NCBI GenBank assembly: GCA_963736175.1
Contig: CAVTNU010000004.1
Coordinates: 36,927 to 100,926 of the forward strand
DNA: 64,000 nucleotides
DNA from: Rhodoblastus sp963736175
GTDB taxonomy: Bacteria; Pseudomonadota; Alphaproteobacteria; Rhizobiales; Beijerinckiaceae
Reading direction: 5' to 3'
The notes under the pieces were generated by a model. That model searched no databases. It was not told where the DNA came from and saw only the letters and a list, made by a program, of their open reading frames with translations. Positions 16,655 to 25,246 of this stretch are shown here, piece after piece (position 1 is the first letter of the stretch; every line of letters starts with the position of its first letter). Both the position numbers and the translations under genes were made by a program.

Positions 16655-17497
16655 ATGTCGCGGGATACAATGAACTTCGTCGAGGCCGAAACAGCGGGCA
16701 GCCGCAAAACCGGGCAAATAAAAATCCACGGGGCCGAAGCGTTCGAGGGCATGCGTCGGGCCGGGCGGTTGGCCGCACAGGCGCTCGACATGATGACGAA
16801 AGTCGCCAAGCCCGGCGTCACGACCGACGATCTCGACAAGATCGCCTTCGAATTTGCGATGGACCACGGCGCCTATCCGGCGCCGCTCGATTATCGCGGC
16901 TACCGCAAATCGATCTGCACCTCGATCAACCATGTCGTCTGTCACGGCATTCCCGACGCCAAGCCGCTGCGCGACGGCGATATCGTCAATATCGACGTGA
17001 CCTACATTCTCGATGGCTGGCACGGCAATTCCAGCCGGATGTACTATGTCGGCGAGGTTCCCCGACGCGCCCAGCGCCTGTGCGAAGTGACCTACGAAGC
17101 GATGATGCGCGGCGTCGCGGAGGTCAAACCCGGCGCCACGACCGGCGACATCGGCCACGCCATCCAGACTTACGCGGAAGGCGAACGCTGTTCCGTGGTG
17201 CGCGAATTCTGCGGTCACGGCATCGGACGGTTGTTTCATGACGAACCCAATATTCTGCATTACGGCCGTCCGGGCGAGGGCATAGAACTTAAACAGGGCA
17301 TGTTTTTTACGATCGAGCCAATGATCAACCTCGGTCGGGCGCCGGTGAAGATTCTCGCCGACGGCTGGACGGCGGTGACGCGCGACCGCTCGCTTTCAGC
17401 CCAATTCGAGCACGCCGTCGGCGTCACGGCCGACGGGGTGGAAATTTTCACCCTTTCGCCGGAAGGCCTGCATTGCCCGCCTTATCCGGACGCGTGA
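16655..17497 (+). CDS. map: Methionine aminopeptidase, type I, with a substituted metal ligand
   Basis: Removes the initiator Met from nascent proteins. 280 aa, full-length type I fold: INHVVCHGIPD with substrate His, metal ligands Asp114 (NIDVT), His188 (CGHGIGRLFHDEP), Glu221 (FTIEPM) and Glu252 (QFEHAVGV). The second Asp of the family (HGDxS, equal to E. coli Asp108, a bridging ligand) is Asn125 here (HGNSSRMY, codon AAT at 17027-17029). All else is intact. ATG 16655; ATG 16670 is possible. Followed after 9 nt by radC, probably co-transcribed. Whether the Asn enzyme is active cannot be told from sequence. Confidence 0.92.
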   Translation: MSRDTMNFVEAETAGSRKTGQIKIHGAEAFEGMRRAGRLAAQALDMMTKVAKPGVTTDDLDKIAFEFAMDHGAYPAPLDYRGYRKSICTSINHVVCHGIPDAKPLRDGDIVNIDVTYILDGWHGNSSRMYYVGEVPRRAQRLCEVTYEAMMRGVAEVKPGATTGDIGHAIQTYAEGERCSVVREFCGHGIGRLFHDEPNILHYGRPGEGIELKQGMFFTIEPMINLGRAPVKILADGWTAVTRDRSLSAQFEHAVGVTADGVEIFTLSPEGLHCPPYPDA

Positions 17498-17506
17498 GCC
17501 GGCGCC

Positions 17507-18226
17507 ATGCGCAAGTCCGACGCCAAGCCAGACGCTGCATCGGACGGGGCTGAATCTCCCCATTATCTTGGCCACCGCGAGCGCCTGCGCGCGCGCTTCC
17601 GTCAGGCCGGCGGCGAATCGCTGGCCGACTACGAGATGCTGGAGCTCGTGCTGTTTCGCGCCATTCCGCGGCGCGACGTCAAGCCGTTGGCTAAAGCGCT
17701 GATCGCCCGCTTCGGGTCTTTCGCCGAAATCATCGCCGCGCGCCCCGAACGCCTGCGCGAAATCGAGGGCCTCGGCGAGGCCGCCGTCACCGAGTTGAAG
17801 ATCGTCGAAGCCGCCGCGCTGCGGCTGGCCAAGGTCGCGCTGAGCGAACGCCACACGCTCAGTTCCTTCTCGCAGGTGATCGACTATTGCCGCGCCGCCA
17901 TGGCGTTCAACGAGCGTGAAGAATTCCGCATTCTCTTCCTCGACAAGAAAAATCGCCTAATCGCCGACGAAGTGCAAGGCCGGGGCACCATCGACCATAC
18001 GCCGGTCTATCCGCGCGAAATTATCCGCCGAGCGCTGGAGCTGGGCGCGACGGCGCTGATCTTGGCGCACAACCATCCCTCCGGCGACCCGTCGCCCTCG
18101 CCCGCCGACATCAAGATGACGAACGAGATCGCGGTGATCGCCGGTCCGTTGGGCATCGCCCTGCACGACCATCTGATCGTCGGCCGCAACGGTCATTCCA
18201 GTCTGCGCAGCCTCAAATTGATCTGA
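17507..18226 (+). CDS. radC: RadC family JAB-domain protein
   Basis: 239-aa protein: helix-hairpin-helix N-half (HRERLRARFRQAGGESLADYEMLELVLF, IARFGSFAEI, IEGLGEAAVTELKIVEAA) and C-terminal JAB/MPN metalloprotease-like domain with EVQGRGTIDHTPVYPREI, the metal motif ALILAHNHPSGDPSPSPAD and LHDHLIVG. Function remains uncertain: deletion in E. coli has no clear repair phenotype, and homologues cluster with mobile DNA. Here it simply follows map by 9 nt. Confidence 0.92.
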   Translation: MRKSDAKPDAASDGAESPHYLGHRERLRARFRQAGGESLADYEMLELVLFRAIPRRDVKPLAKALIARFGSFAEIIAARPERLREIEGLGEAAVTELKIVEAAALRLAKVALSERHTLSSFSQVIDYCRAAMAFNEREEFRILFLDKKNRLIADEVQGRGTIDHTPVYPREIIRRALELGATALILAHNHPSGDPSPSPADIKMTNEIAVIAGPLGIALHDHLIVGRNGHSSLRSLKLI

Positions 18227-18355
18227 CGCCCGCCTGCTCGCGCCAAACCCGCCGATCACGGAGGCCGCTCGGATTTCGACGAAGCCGAAACGAGGGCGCG
18301 CATACGCCCTGTTAACTTAAAATGACTAAACAACACGAAGACTGTTTGTGTTTAC

Positions 18356-20668
18356 GTGTTTACGAGTTTCGGCCAAATGGTTTCACAAGAGCGCGAAAAC
18401 CTTGGCGAGAGCCGCGCATTCAAGCGTTTTGCCGGGGCGGCGTTGGCCGTCTGCGGCGTCGCATTCCTGTTGATGGCGGGACTTGTCTGGCGCGTCGAAA
18501 ACATTGCCCGCGCTGACGAAGCGGCCGGCCGGCGTCGGCTCGGACTGGCGATCGAACGCATGTTGGCCGGCCTGACCGACGACGCCGCGACATTGACGAT
18601 AGCGACGCCCTTTATGGCGCAAGGCGACAGCGCCATCAACGCCGATCCAAAACTGACGCCAGCCGCCTCGCGCGCCTGGCGAAAATTGCCCATTCTGTTT
18701 CTTGTCGACATCGATCGGGAAACGGCGATCGAGCGATCCGGTTTCGCCGCGCCGGCGCGATTCGATGAATTCGCGCCCACCCTGAAACCATTGCTGGAGT
18801 CGCTGCGCGCGCCGCTCGTCATGCCGCTGCGCGGCGGCCTGGCCGGCGACGCCCATGCGCCTCCCCCGGCCGAGAGCGTCGGCGCCGCATATGAAAAGCC
18901 GCGTTCGGGTCTCGCCTTGATCGACGGCGCGCCTTACGCCATCGTCGGCGCCGTCGTCGAAACGCGCATGATGAAGGGCGCAGCCAATTCCGGCGGCGAG
19001 ACGGCCGGCGGACAGTCTCGTCTGGCGCTGGTCGGACTGACGCGGCTCGGCGCCAACGCGCTGAACCAGATGGCGCTCGACGCCGACGTCGGCCGCATCG
19101 AAGTCGTCGACGCCGCCGCGCCGACAGGCGCCAGCCGACGCGGCGACACGTTTGGCGACATCGGCGCGCCTCATCCCGTGCTTCTCGCCTTCGAGCCCAA
19201 TCAGCCTTCTGGCCGTCTGGCGCTACGCGTCGGTCTGGGCTTTGGCCTGATCGCGCTTCTGGCGGCGATCGCGGCGCTTTTGCGCTCGCGCCAGCTCGTC
19301 GACGCGCTTGCGTATCGCGAAACCGCCGCAAAACAGGCTGTGGGGCAGGATTTGTTGACGGGGATGGGGAACCGCCTGAGTTTCGCCCAAACGATGGAAA
19401 GCGAATTCGCCCGCTCCGAACGGACGGGATCGCCGTTTGCGCTGTTTTATCTCGACATCGATCGCCTCAAAGCGATCAACGACACCTATGGCCACGCCGC
19501 CGGCGACCGTTTGATCGCGGCGGTGGCGCAAGCGTTGAAAGGCGCCCTGCGGCGTTCTGATTTTCTAGCGCGCCTGAGCGGCGACGAATTCGCAATTCTG
19601 CAAACGGAGATCGATGGCCCGCGCGATTGCGAAATGCTGGCGCAGCGCATCGTTGGCGCGCTGGCGCACGAATTCGTCATCGGCGACCATACTGTCTTCG
19701 CCCACATGTCGATTGGCGTCGCGCTATATCCCAACGATGCGCGCGACCTGCCCAGTCTGGAGCGCGCCGCCGATCTCGCCCTCTATCGCGCCAAAAGCGA
19801 AGGACGCAACCGTTACTGCTTCTTCGAACGCACGATGGGCGAACAATTGCGCATGCGCAAAACCGTCGAGGACGATTTGCGCCGCGCCATCGCGCAAGAC
19901 GAACTGATGCTGCATTACCTGCCGATCATCTCGTCCGCCACGCAGAAGACGGTGGGCGTGGAGGCGCTGGTGCGCTGGCGCCATCCCGCGATGGGTCTGC
20001 TGTCCCCCGCCCGTTTCGTCGGCCTTGCCGAGGAAAGCGGCATCATCCTGCCGCTGGGCGCCTTCGTGCTCGAACGGGCCTGCCGCGACGCCGCCGCCTG
20101 GCCGGGCCTGCGTCTCGCCGTCAACGTCTCGCCCGTGCAGTTTCTTCATAAGGACTTTCTGCGCGTCGTCGCCGATGTATTGCAACGCACCGGATTCGAC
20201 GCGACGCGGCTGGAGATCGAAATTACCGAAAGCGTGTTGCTGGCGGACCGCGAAAAGGCGGAAAGCGTTATGTTCGAATTACGCTTGCTCGGCGTGCGCA
20301 TCTCGCTCGACGATTTCGGATCGGGCATCATCAGCCTGATCTTCCTGCGTCGTTTTGCCTTCGACCGGATTAAGATCGACAACGCCCTGTTTCAAACGAT
20401 GGAAGCCGGCGGGGAAAGCGCGCGCATTGTCGAATCCATCGTCAAGCTGGGCGAAGTGCTCGATTTGACCATCATCGCCGAAGGTGTCGAGACGCGCGAA
20501 CAATTCGATCTGGCGCGCAAGCTCGGATGCCAGGAAATGCAGGGTTTTTATCTGTCGATGCCGCTGCCGGCCGATCAGGTCGAGCGTTTCGTCAACAACC
20601 CGGCGCCCGTCCACGTCCGCGCGCAAATGTGCAACACTCCGCCGACGCCGCAAGCCGACGTCGCCTGA
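18356..20668 (+). CDS. Membrane-bound GGDEF-EAL protein (c-di-GMP turnover)
   Basis: 770 aa. Two membrane segments (about 27-46 and 291-313) enclose a periplasmic CHASE4-like sensor. The GGDEF domain (about 325-490) has DIDRLKAINDTYGHAAGD and the active loop as SGDEF (408-412), a variant still compatible with cyclase activity. The EAL domain (about 505-755) keeps EALVRWRHP (Glu536), VNVSPVQ, EITESVLL, DDFGSG, FDRIKID and AEGVET, i.e. every catalytic phosphodiesterase residue. Likely a net c-di-GMP phosphodiesterase. GTG at 18356 or ATG at 18377 as start; no convincing RBS for either. Confidence 0.9.
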   Translation: MFTSFGQMVSQERENLGESRAFKRFAGAALAVCGVAFLLMAGLVWRVENIARADEAAGRRRLGLAIERMLAGLTDDAATLTIATPFMAQGDSAINADPKLTPAASRAWRKLPILFLVDIDRETAIERSGFAAPARFDEFAPTLKPLLESLRAPLVMPLRGGLAGDAHAPPPAESVGAAYEKPRSGLALIDGAPYAIVGAVVETRMMKGAANSGGETAGGQSRLALVGLTRLGANALNQMALDADVGRIEVVDAAAPTGASRRGDTFGDIGAPHPVLLAFEPNQPSGRLALRVGLGFGLIALLAAIAALLRSRQLVDALAYRETAAKQAVGQDLLTGMGNRLSFAQTMESEFARSERTGSPFALFYLDIDRLKAINDTYGHAAGDRLIAAVAQALKGALRRSDFLARLSGDEFAILQTEIDGPRDCEMLAQRIVGALAHEFVIGDHTVFAHMSIGVALYPNDARDLPSLERAADLALYRAKSEGRNRYCFFERTMGEQLRMRKTVEDDLRRAIAQDELMLHYLPIISSATQKTVGVEALVRWRHPAMGLLSPARFVGLAEESGIILPLGAFVLERACRDAAAWPGLRLAVNVSPVQFLHKDFLRVVADVLQRTGFDATRLEIEITESVLLADREKAESVMFELRLLGVRISLDDFGSGIISLIFLRRFAFDRIKIDNALFQTMEAGGESARIVESIVKLGEVLDLTIIAEGVETREQFDLARKLGCQEMQGFYLSMPLPADQVERFVNNPAPVHVRAQMCNTPPTPQADVA

Positions 20669-20710
20669 TCGAGAGCGCGCCCGCGCCGTGCGTTTTTCGC
20701 CTTGAAAAAA

Positions 20711-21079
20711 TCAGTCGCCGCCGAAATAGCTGCAGGCGCCGCTGTCGCTGTCGCGCCGCACCGTCACGCGGCACAGATTGGGGCAAACCGGCGCGACTTT
20801 GCGCCAAATCCAGGTGCTGAGATTTTCAATCGTCGCCGGTCCAAGATCTTCGATCTCGTCGAGAAAATGATGATCGAGCGACAGACGGACATCTTCCAGC
20901 GCCCGTTCAAAATGCGAAAGATCGATCAGCATGCCGGACTGCGGATCGGGATGACCGCGCAGAACGATTTCGGCGCGATAGGAATGGCCGTGAATGCGCC
21001 AACTCGGTTCCGCGTTGATCGTGCGGCGCAAAGTGTGGGCTGCGTCAAAACCGAATTCCCTGCTCAACTCATGCATCAT
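20711..21079 (-). CDS. queD: QueD-like 6-carboxytetrahydropterin synthase with Cys-to-Ser change
   Basis: 122 aa. Second step of queuosine/deazapurine synthesis, making 6-carboxy-tetrahydropterin. Zinc ligands are present: His15 (DAAHTL), His30 and His32 (RIHGHSY), and so is the Asp-His pair (LDHHFL, 69-70). The catalytic Cys of the QueD CxxxHGH motif is Ser26 (SWRIHGH), and the C-terminal Glu region reads VRRDSDSG. This may define a distinct subfamily rather than a dead enzyme, as the rest is well kept. Overlaps queE (stop TGA inside ATGATG), so it is expressed in the same operon. Confidence 0.85.
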   Translation of the reverse strand: MMHELSREFGFDAAHTLRRTINAEPSWRIHGHSYRAEIVLRGHPDPQSGMLIDLSHFERALEDVRLSLDHHFLDEIEDLGPATIENLSTWIWRKVAPVCPNLCRVTVRRDSDSGACSYFGGD

Positions 21080-21708
21080 TTCAACCCCAGGACTTTATGC
21101 GTCTGCAAAGACAGACGCCAACGCGGATGCGCCAGGCAAAAAGCGATAGCGCGGTCAGTATTGACGGACCGATCTGGCCCATCGATCGGCTGCAAAAGAA
21201 AACGTTCGAAGGCGAGACCTTCGAAAGCCGTCGGATCGACATCCTTTTGCGGAAACGCCAATTTCAGCTCGGCGCCGCTCGTCTGCGCCAATTCGTTCGG
21301 TCCTTTCGGACTGACCGTGATCCAGTCGATTCCCTTCGGCGCCGGCAAGGTCCCATTCGTCTCCAGCGCGATTTCGAAACCTGCGCCGTGCAGCGCGCCG
21401 ACAAGCTCCGCGTCGAGCTGTAGCAGCGGTTCGCCGCCGGTCAACACAACAAAGCGATTTTCCAGGCCGACGCCCCAGGCCGCGGCGATAGCCGCCGCCA
21501 ACGCGCCGGCTTCGGCGAACTTTCCGCCGCCCGCGCCGTCAATCCCGACAAAATCCGTATCGCAGAACGCGCAGGACGCCGCAGCGCGGTCGCGTTCCAG
21601 CCCGCTCCAGAGATTGCAGCCGGCAAACCGGCAGAACACCGCCGGACGGCCAGCCTGACCGCCCTCTCCTTGCAAGGTGTAGAAAATTTCCTTGACCGAA
21701 TAGGCCAT
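21076..21708 (-). CDS. queE: 7-carboxy-7-deazaguanine synthase (radical SAM)
   Basis: 210 aa radical-SAM enzyme that ring-contracts carboxy-tetrahydropterin to 7-carboxy-7-deazaguanine. Seen: YSVKEIFYTLQGEGGQAGRPAVFCRFAGCNLW at the N-terminus, with the 4Fe-4S cluster loop as CRFAGCNLW followed after a longer spacer by CAFCDTDF (the long-loop variant usual in Proteobacteria), TGGEPLLQ, ETNGTLPAP and WITVSPK. ATG 21708 taken since the family starts at MAYSVKEIFYT; the frame remains open upstream to 21882. First of queE-queD; queC is not in the window. Confidence 0.93.
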   Translation of the reverse strand: MAYSVKEIFYTLQGEGGQAGRPAVFCRFAGCNLWSGLERDRAAASCAFCDTDFVGIDGAGGGKFAEAGALAAAIAAAWGVGLENRFVVLTGGEPLLQLDAELVGALHGAGFEIALETNGTLPAPKGIDWITVSPKGPNELAQTSGAELKLAFPQKDVDPTAFEGLAFERFLLQPIDGPDRSVNTDRAIAFCLAHPRWRLSLQTHKVLGLK

Positions 21709-21918
21709 CGCGTCAAGACGTCCGCTGGAGCATATTCCGCCCGCCGCCGCCTGACGATCTAGGAAGGAATATGCGATTAAACAAGGAGTTCGTGAAGTTT
21801 CGTGGCTCCCCGGGATAACGCTTTCCGCGCTCACGCCCGGCAAAAGCGCCCGCAAATAATTCCCTGGCGCACGCCATGTCAATGACGGAGCGCAAACGTT
21901 ATAGCGGAGAAACGCCGA

Positions 21919-23295
21919 TCAGATAACCTTTCCGGGATTGAGCACGCCCGTGGGGTCGAGCGCCGCCTTCCATCGACGCATCAGCGCCAGTTCGGCGTCG
22001 TTGCGGGTGATCGACAAATACGGCTTCTTTTCCAGCCCTACGCCATGTTCCGCCGAAACCGAACCATTGAAGGGCTTCAGACCGCCATAGACGACCGCCT
22101 CGACCTTGGGCCGCAGCGCCACATAATCTTTGAAGGCGACCTGCACCGCCACATGCAGGTTGCCGTCGCCGAGATGGCCGAAAATCCACAGTTTATGCGG
22201 CCCGATCGCCTGCGTCAGCGCGGGACCGAGGTCGCCGGCGTACCGCTCCATTTCCGCGATCGGCAGCGAAACGTCGAAAATGATCGGATAGCCGCCATTC
22301 ACCAGCTGCGCCACATCGTCGCGCAATCCCCAGAAGGCGAGTGCGTCGGCCTGCGAACGGGCTATCGCGGCGTCCTCGATCAGGCCCGCTTCGAGCGCGC
22401 TCGCCAAAGCCGCCTGCATTCGCTCATCGTCGGCTTGGGGATCGCCGCCCTGGGACTCGATCAGAGCGTAAAAGCGACATTGTCGCTCCAGCGGCGCCCT
22501 GCCCTTCGCTGGCGGGGTCGTGACGAGTTGATAGAACGGCGCCCACATCACCTCGAACGCCGACAAGGCGCCGCCCAGAGCGCGATCCATATGTTTGAGC
22601 AGCGCGGCGAGCGAGGGAAAGTCCGGCGCGCCGACAAAGGCGGTCTGAACGCTCAGCGGCTTCTCGCGCAGACGCAGTACGAGGCGGGTGATGACGCCCA
22701 ACGTGCCTTCCGAGCCGATAAACATCTGCTTGAGATCATAGCCGGCGTTATTCTTGATGAACGTGTTCATCGACGACACGATCGAGCCGTCAGCCAGAAC
22801 CACTTCGAGGCCGAGAATCATGTCGCGCATCATGCCGTAACGAATGACGCGGTTGCCGCCGGCGTTGGTCGCGGCGTTGCCGCCAATCGTGCACGAGCCG
22901 CGCGCGCCGAGATCCAGCGGAAAGGACAGATCGTGCTCAAGCGCCGCATCTTGCAGGCTCTGCAGGACAACGCCGGCCTGCACGGTGGCGGTGCGCTGAA
23001 CGGGATCGATGTTCTCGATTTCGCGCATGCGCTCCAGCGACAGAATGATCTCGTCGGGCGACGCGTCGGCGGCGTGAACGAGCCCCGTCAAGCCGCCCTG
23101 CGGCACGATGGCGAGATTGTGCGCCGCGCAGAATTTGACCACGGCCGCGACGTCCTGCGTCGTCTTGGGTCGCGCCAGGGCGCGCGCCTTGAGATGGTCG
23201 GGACGCAACGCGCCGGCCGAGCGACGGGCGACCTCCTCGGCGTCGAGTACGCCATCAACGCCAATCAAGGCGCGCAATTCCGCGACAACGTCCAT
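21919..23295 (-). CDS. FAD-linked oxidase, D-2-hydroxyacid/lactate dehydrogenase type
   Basis: 458 aa, VAO/PCMH fold. FAD-binding VPQGGLTGLVHAADAS, DLGARGSCTIGGNAATNAGGNRVIRYG and GSEGTLGVITRLVLRLREKP; C-terminal oxidase cap with FGHLGDGNLHVAV and the substrate/His motif SAEHGVGLEKKPYL, then LDPTGVLNPGKV. This pattern fits the D2HGDH/GlcD/Dld-II branch oxidising D-2-hydroxyacids; substrate unknown. ATG 23295 with AGGAG 9 nt upstream. Downstream of the ThDP-enzyme gene on the same strand, 113 nt apart. Confidence 0.88.
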   Translation of the reverse strand: MDVVAELRALIGVDGVLDAEEVARRSAGALRPDHLKARALARPKTTQDVAAVVKFCAAHNLAIVPQGGLTGLVHAADASPDEIILSLERMREIENIDPVQRTATVQAGVVLQSLQDAALEHDLSFPLDLGARGSCTIGGNAATNAGGNRVIRYGMMRDMILGLEVVLADGSIVSSMNTFIKNNAGYDLKQMFIGSEGTLGVITRLVLRLREKPLSVQTAFVGAPDFPSLAALLKHMDRALGGALSAFEVMWAPFYQLVTTPPAKGRAPLERQCRFYALIESQGGDPQADDERMQAALASALEAGLIEDAAIARSQADALAFWGLRDDVAQLVNGGYPIIFDVSLPIAEMERYAGDLGPALTQAIGPHKLWIFGHLGDGNLHVAVQVAFKDYVALRPKVEAVVYGGLKPFNGSVSAEHGVGLEKKPYLSITRNDAELALMRRWKAALDPTGVLNPGKVI

Positions 23296-23312
23296 GTCTC
23301 GCTCCTTCGAGC

Positions 23313-23353
23313 ATGATCCCAAAAAAGCCGTGTGGCTCTTTGGCTAAGATCAT
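23313..23353. repeat. Imperfect palindrome ATGATC...GATCAT (Rhizobiales-type intergenic repeat)
   Basis: Between two leftward genes. Arms begin ATGATC and end GATCAT, with AAAAAAGCC paired against GGCTCTTT inside. It resembles the GATCAT-bounded palindromes scattered in Hyphomicrobiales genomes. As RNA it would form a hairpin between the two genes. Confidence 0.5.
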
Positions 23354-23408
23354 AAGACAAATTATGGGTGGAGCGGAGCGCCATTCGATTCACAAAAGGC
23401 GCTCCGCT

Positions 23409-24953
23409 TTAGATCAACGCCTCGATCAAGCGAGGCCCCTTGTTTCGCATGGCCGATTGGTATTGCGCGGCGAACTCCTCGTTGCTCGTCGCCCGGCTGG
23501 CTTCAACGCCCATTCCGGCGGCGATTTGCGCCCAGTTCAATTCCGGCTTGCGCAGATTGAGCATCGACAGCGCTTTCTCGCCGACGGCGCCGGCGCCGAC
23601 CCGGAAAAGCTCGACATTGAGGATCGCATAGGAATGGTTGGCGTAGATCACCACCGTCACGTCAAGATTTTCCCGCGCCATCGTCCACAGCGCCTGCAGC
23701 GTATAGGCCGCCCCGCCGTCGCCATGCGGGCAGACGATCTTGGCGTCCGGCGCGGCGATGGCGGCGCCGACCGCCAGCGGCAATCCCTGGCCGATTGAGC
23801 CGCCCGTCAACGCCAGATGGGTGTGCGCGCGCGCCCGCGCCAACGCTGGCAGCAGCGGCAGACTGCAGGTAGCGGCTTCTTCGGCGTAAATGGCGTTTTC
23901 CGGCGTCAGCGCCGCGATGCCCGCCGCGATCGAAGCGGCGTTGAAGGCCCCTTTCGACACGCCGGGCAGATCGAGAACCAATCGCTTGATCGGCCCCGCC
24001 GGCGCGTCGAGCGCCTCGGCCAGATCGCTCAGAGCGCCCACGCCGTCTTCGTGCGGCTGCGTCAGATAGAAAAATTCGCAGCCCTGCGGCGCGCACAGGC
24101 TCGGCTTGCCGGGATAGGCGAAAAACGAGACGGGCGGCTTGGCGCCGACCAAAACGATCTGTTCGAGCCCGGCGAGAAAGCTCAGAATTTGTTCGCCGAA
24201 ATAGGGAAGGCGCTCGACCGCCGCCGCCCCCTCCCCGCCTTGCGAGCGCGGAGCGAAGGTGTCGCACAGGAGACGCGCGCCGGTTTTCGCCTGAATGCGC
24301 CCCGCGGCCTCGAGACCCGCGCCGTAGAGCGCCTGACCGCGCAGCAACAAGGCTGACGGTTTGCCATTGGTGAGGAGGCGCGCGACGGCTTCGATGTCCT
24401 CTTTCCCGACCCGCGCCGGACCGATGTCCGGCAGCGGCGACGCCGCATGGTCCGCCGGATTCCAGGCGCAATCGGCCGGCGCGATTAAAGTCGCGACGCC
24501 GCCCGGCGCCGCGCGGGCCGCCTGCACCGCTCGCGCCGCGTCGCCGGCGAGCGTCTTAGCATTCTTGGCCTCGTAGACCCACGCCGAAACAGGCCGGGCG
24601 AAGCCGGCAATATCGGAGGTCAACAGCGCGTCATATTGAAGATGATAGGTCGCGTGATCGCCGACGATATTGACGATCGGCGTCGCGGCGCGTCGGGCGT
24701 TATGCAGATTGGCCAAGCCGTTGGCCAGGCCCGGACCCAGATGCAGCAAGGTTGCGGCGGGCTTGCCCGCGATGCGGCCGTAGCCGTCGGCGGCGCCGGT
24801 CGCCACGCCTTCGAACAGGCATAAGACCGCCCGCATGTCGGGACTGTGGTCGAGCGCGGCGACGAAATGCATTTCCGAAGTGCCGGGATTGGCGAAACAA
24901 ACTTCGACACCGCATCGCGTCAGCGTCTGCATCAGAGCCTGTGCGCCATTCAT
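23409..24953 (-). CDS. Thiamine-diphosphate enzyme, acetolactate-synthase/benzoylformate-decarboxylase-like
   Basis: 514 aa. N-domain ThDP Pyr module: VEVCFANPGTSEMHFVAALD with the activating Glu in LCLFEGVATGAADGYGR; C-domain PP module: GGSIGQGLPLAVGAAIAAPD and metal/diphosphate motif CPHGDGGAAYTLQALWTMARENLDVTVVIYANHSY (GDG-x-N type). Annotated in relatives as 'acetolactate synthase large subunit', but it is a stand-alone decarboxylase/carboligase with no regulatory subunit nearby, so the true substrate is open. ATG 24953 with GGGAGG upstream; the open frame to 25232 is rejected as it lacks a motif. Confidence 0.85.
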   Translation of the reverse strand: MNGAQALMQTLTRCGVEVCFANPGTSEMHFVAALDHSPDMRAVLCLFEGVATGAADGYGRIAGKPAATLLHLGPGLANGLANLHNARRAATPIVNIVGDHATYHLQYDALLTSDIAGFARPVSAWVYEAKNAKTLAGDAARAVQAARAAPGGVATLIAPADCAWNPADHAASPLPDIGPARVGKEDIEAVARLLTNGKPSALLLRGQALYGAGLEAAGRIQAKTGARLLCDTFAPRSQGGEGAAAVERLPYFGEQILSFLAGLEQIVLVGAKPPVSFFAYPGKPSLCAPQGCEFFYLTQPHEDGVGALSDLAEALDAPAGPIKRLVLDLPGVSKGAFNAASIAAGIAALTPENAIYAEEAATCSLPLLPALARARAHTHLALTGGSIGQGLPLAVGAAIAAPDAKIVCPHGDGGAAYTLQALWTMARENLDVTVVIYANHSYAILNVELFRVGAGAVGEKALSMLNLRKPELNWAQIAAGMGVEASRATSNEEFAAQYQSAMRNKGPRLIEALI

Positions 24954-25110
24954 TGCATGCCTCCCGTTCGAACGCGGCGAGCTTAGAAGCTTTCCCGGCC
25001 GAATAGAAGCGAGCGCAAACGGGAAACCACGGACGTTTCGTCTTCGTCGCTTGAAAATTGTCACGATTTGCGTGAAATGCGGTATCGAGAGTCTCCACCG
25101 CGAGGCCATC

Positions 25111-25148
25111 GACGCAATTCTTGATCGCTTGCTGTCGAAAATTGCGTC
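25111..25148. promoter_or_regulatory. 9-bp inverted repeat GACGCAATT...AATTGCGTC
   Basis: Perfect 9-bp arms (25111-25119 and 25140-25148) with a 20-nt spacer, about 100 nt upstream of the DUF1214 gene in an otherwise empty 290-nt gap. Could be an operator or a hairpin; no protein is implicated. Confidence 0.35.
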
Positions 25149-25246
25149 AACGGCCTGTTTTTGCGTGTATTTATGTTGGTGTCGCGAAAAACCTTGGCGA
25201 CAAACGGTCGCGAGGTCGGCGGCGGCGAGCATGGCGAAAAAATCTT

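Noticed and set aside
21709..21918. Possible preQ1 riboswitch upstream of queE
   Set aside because: No preQ1-I type hairpin with an A-rich tail and no pseudoknot that I could draw with confidence.
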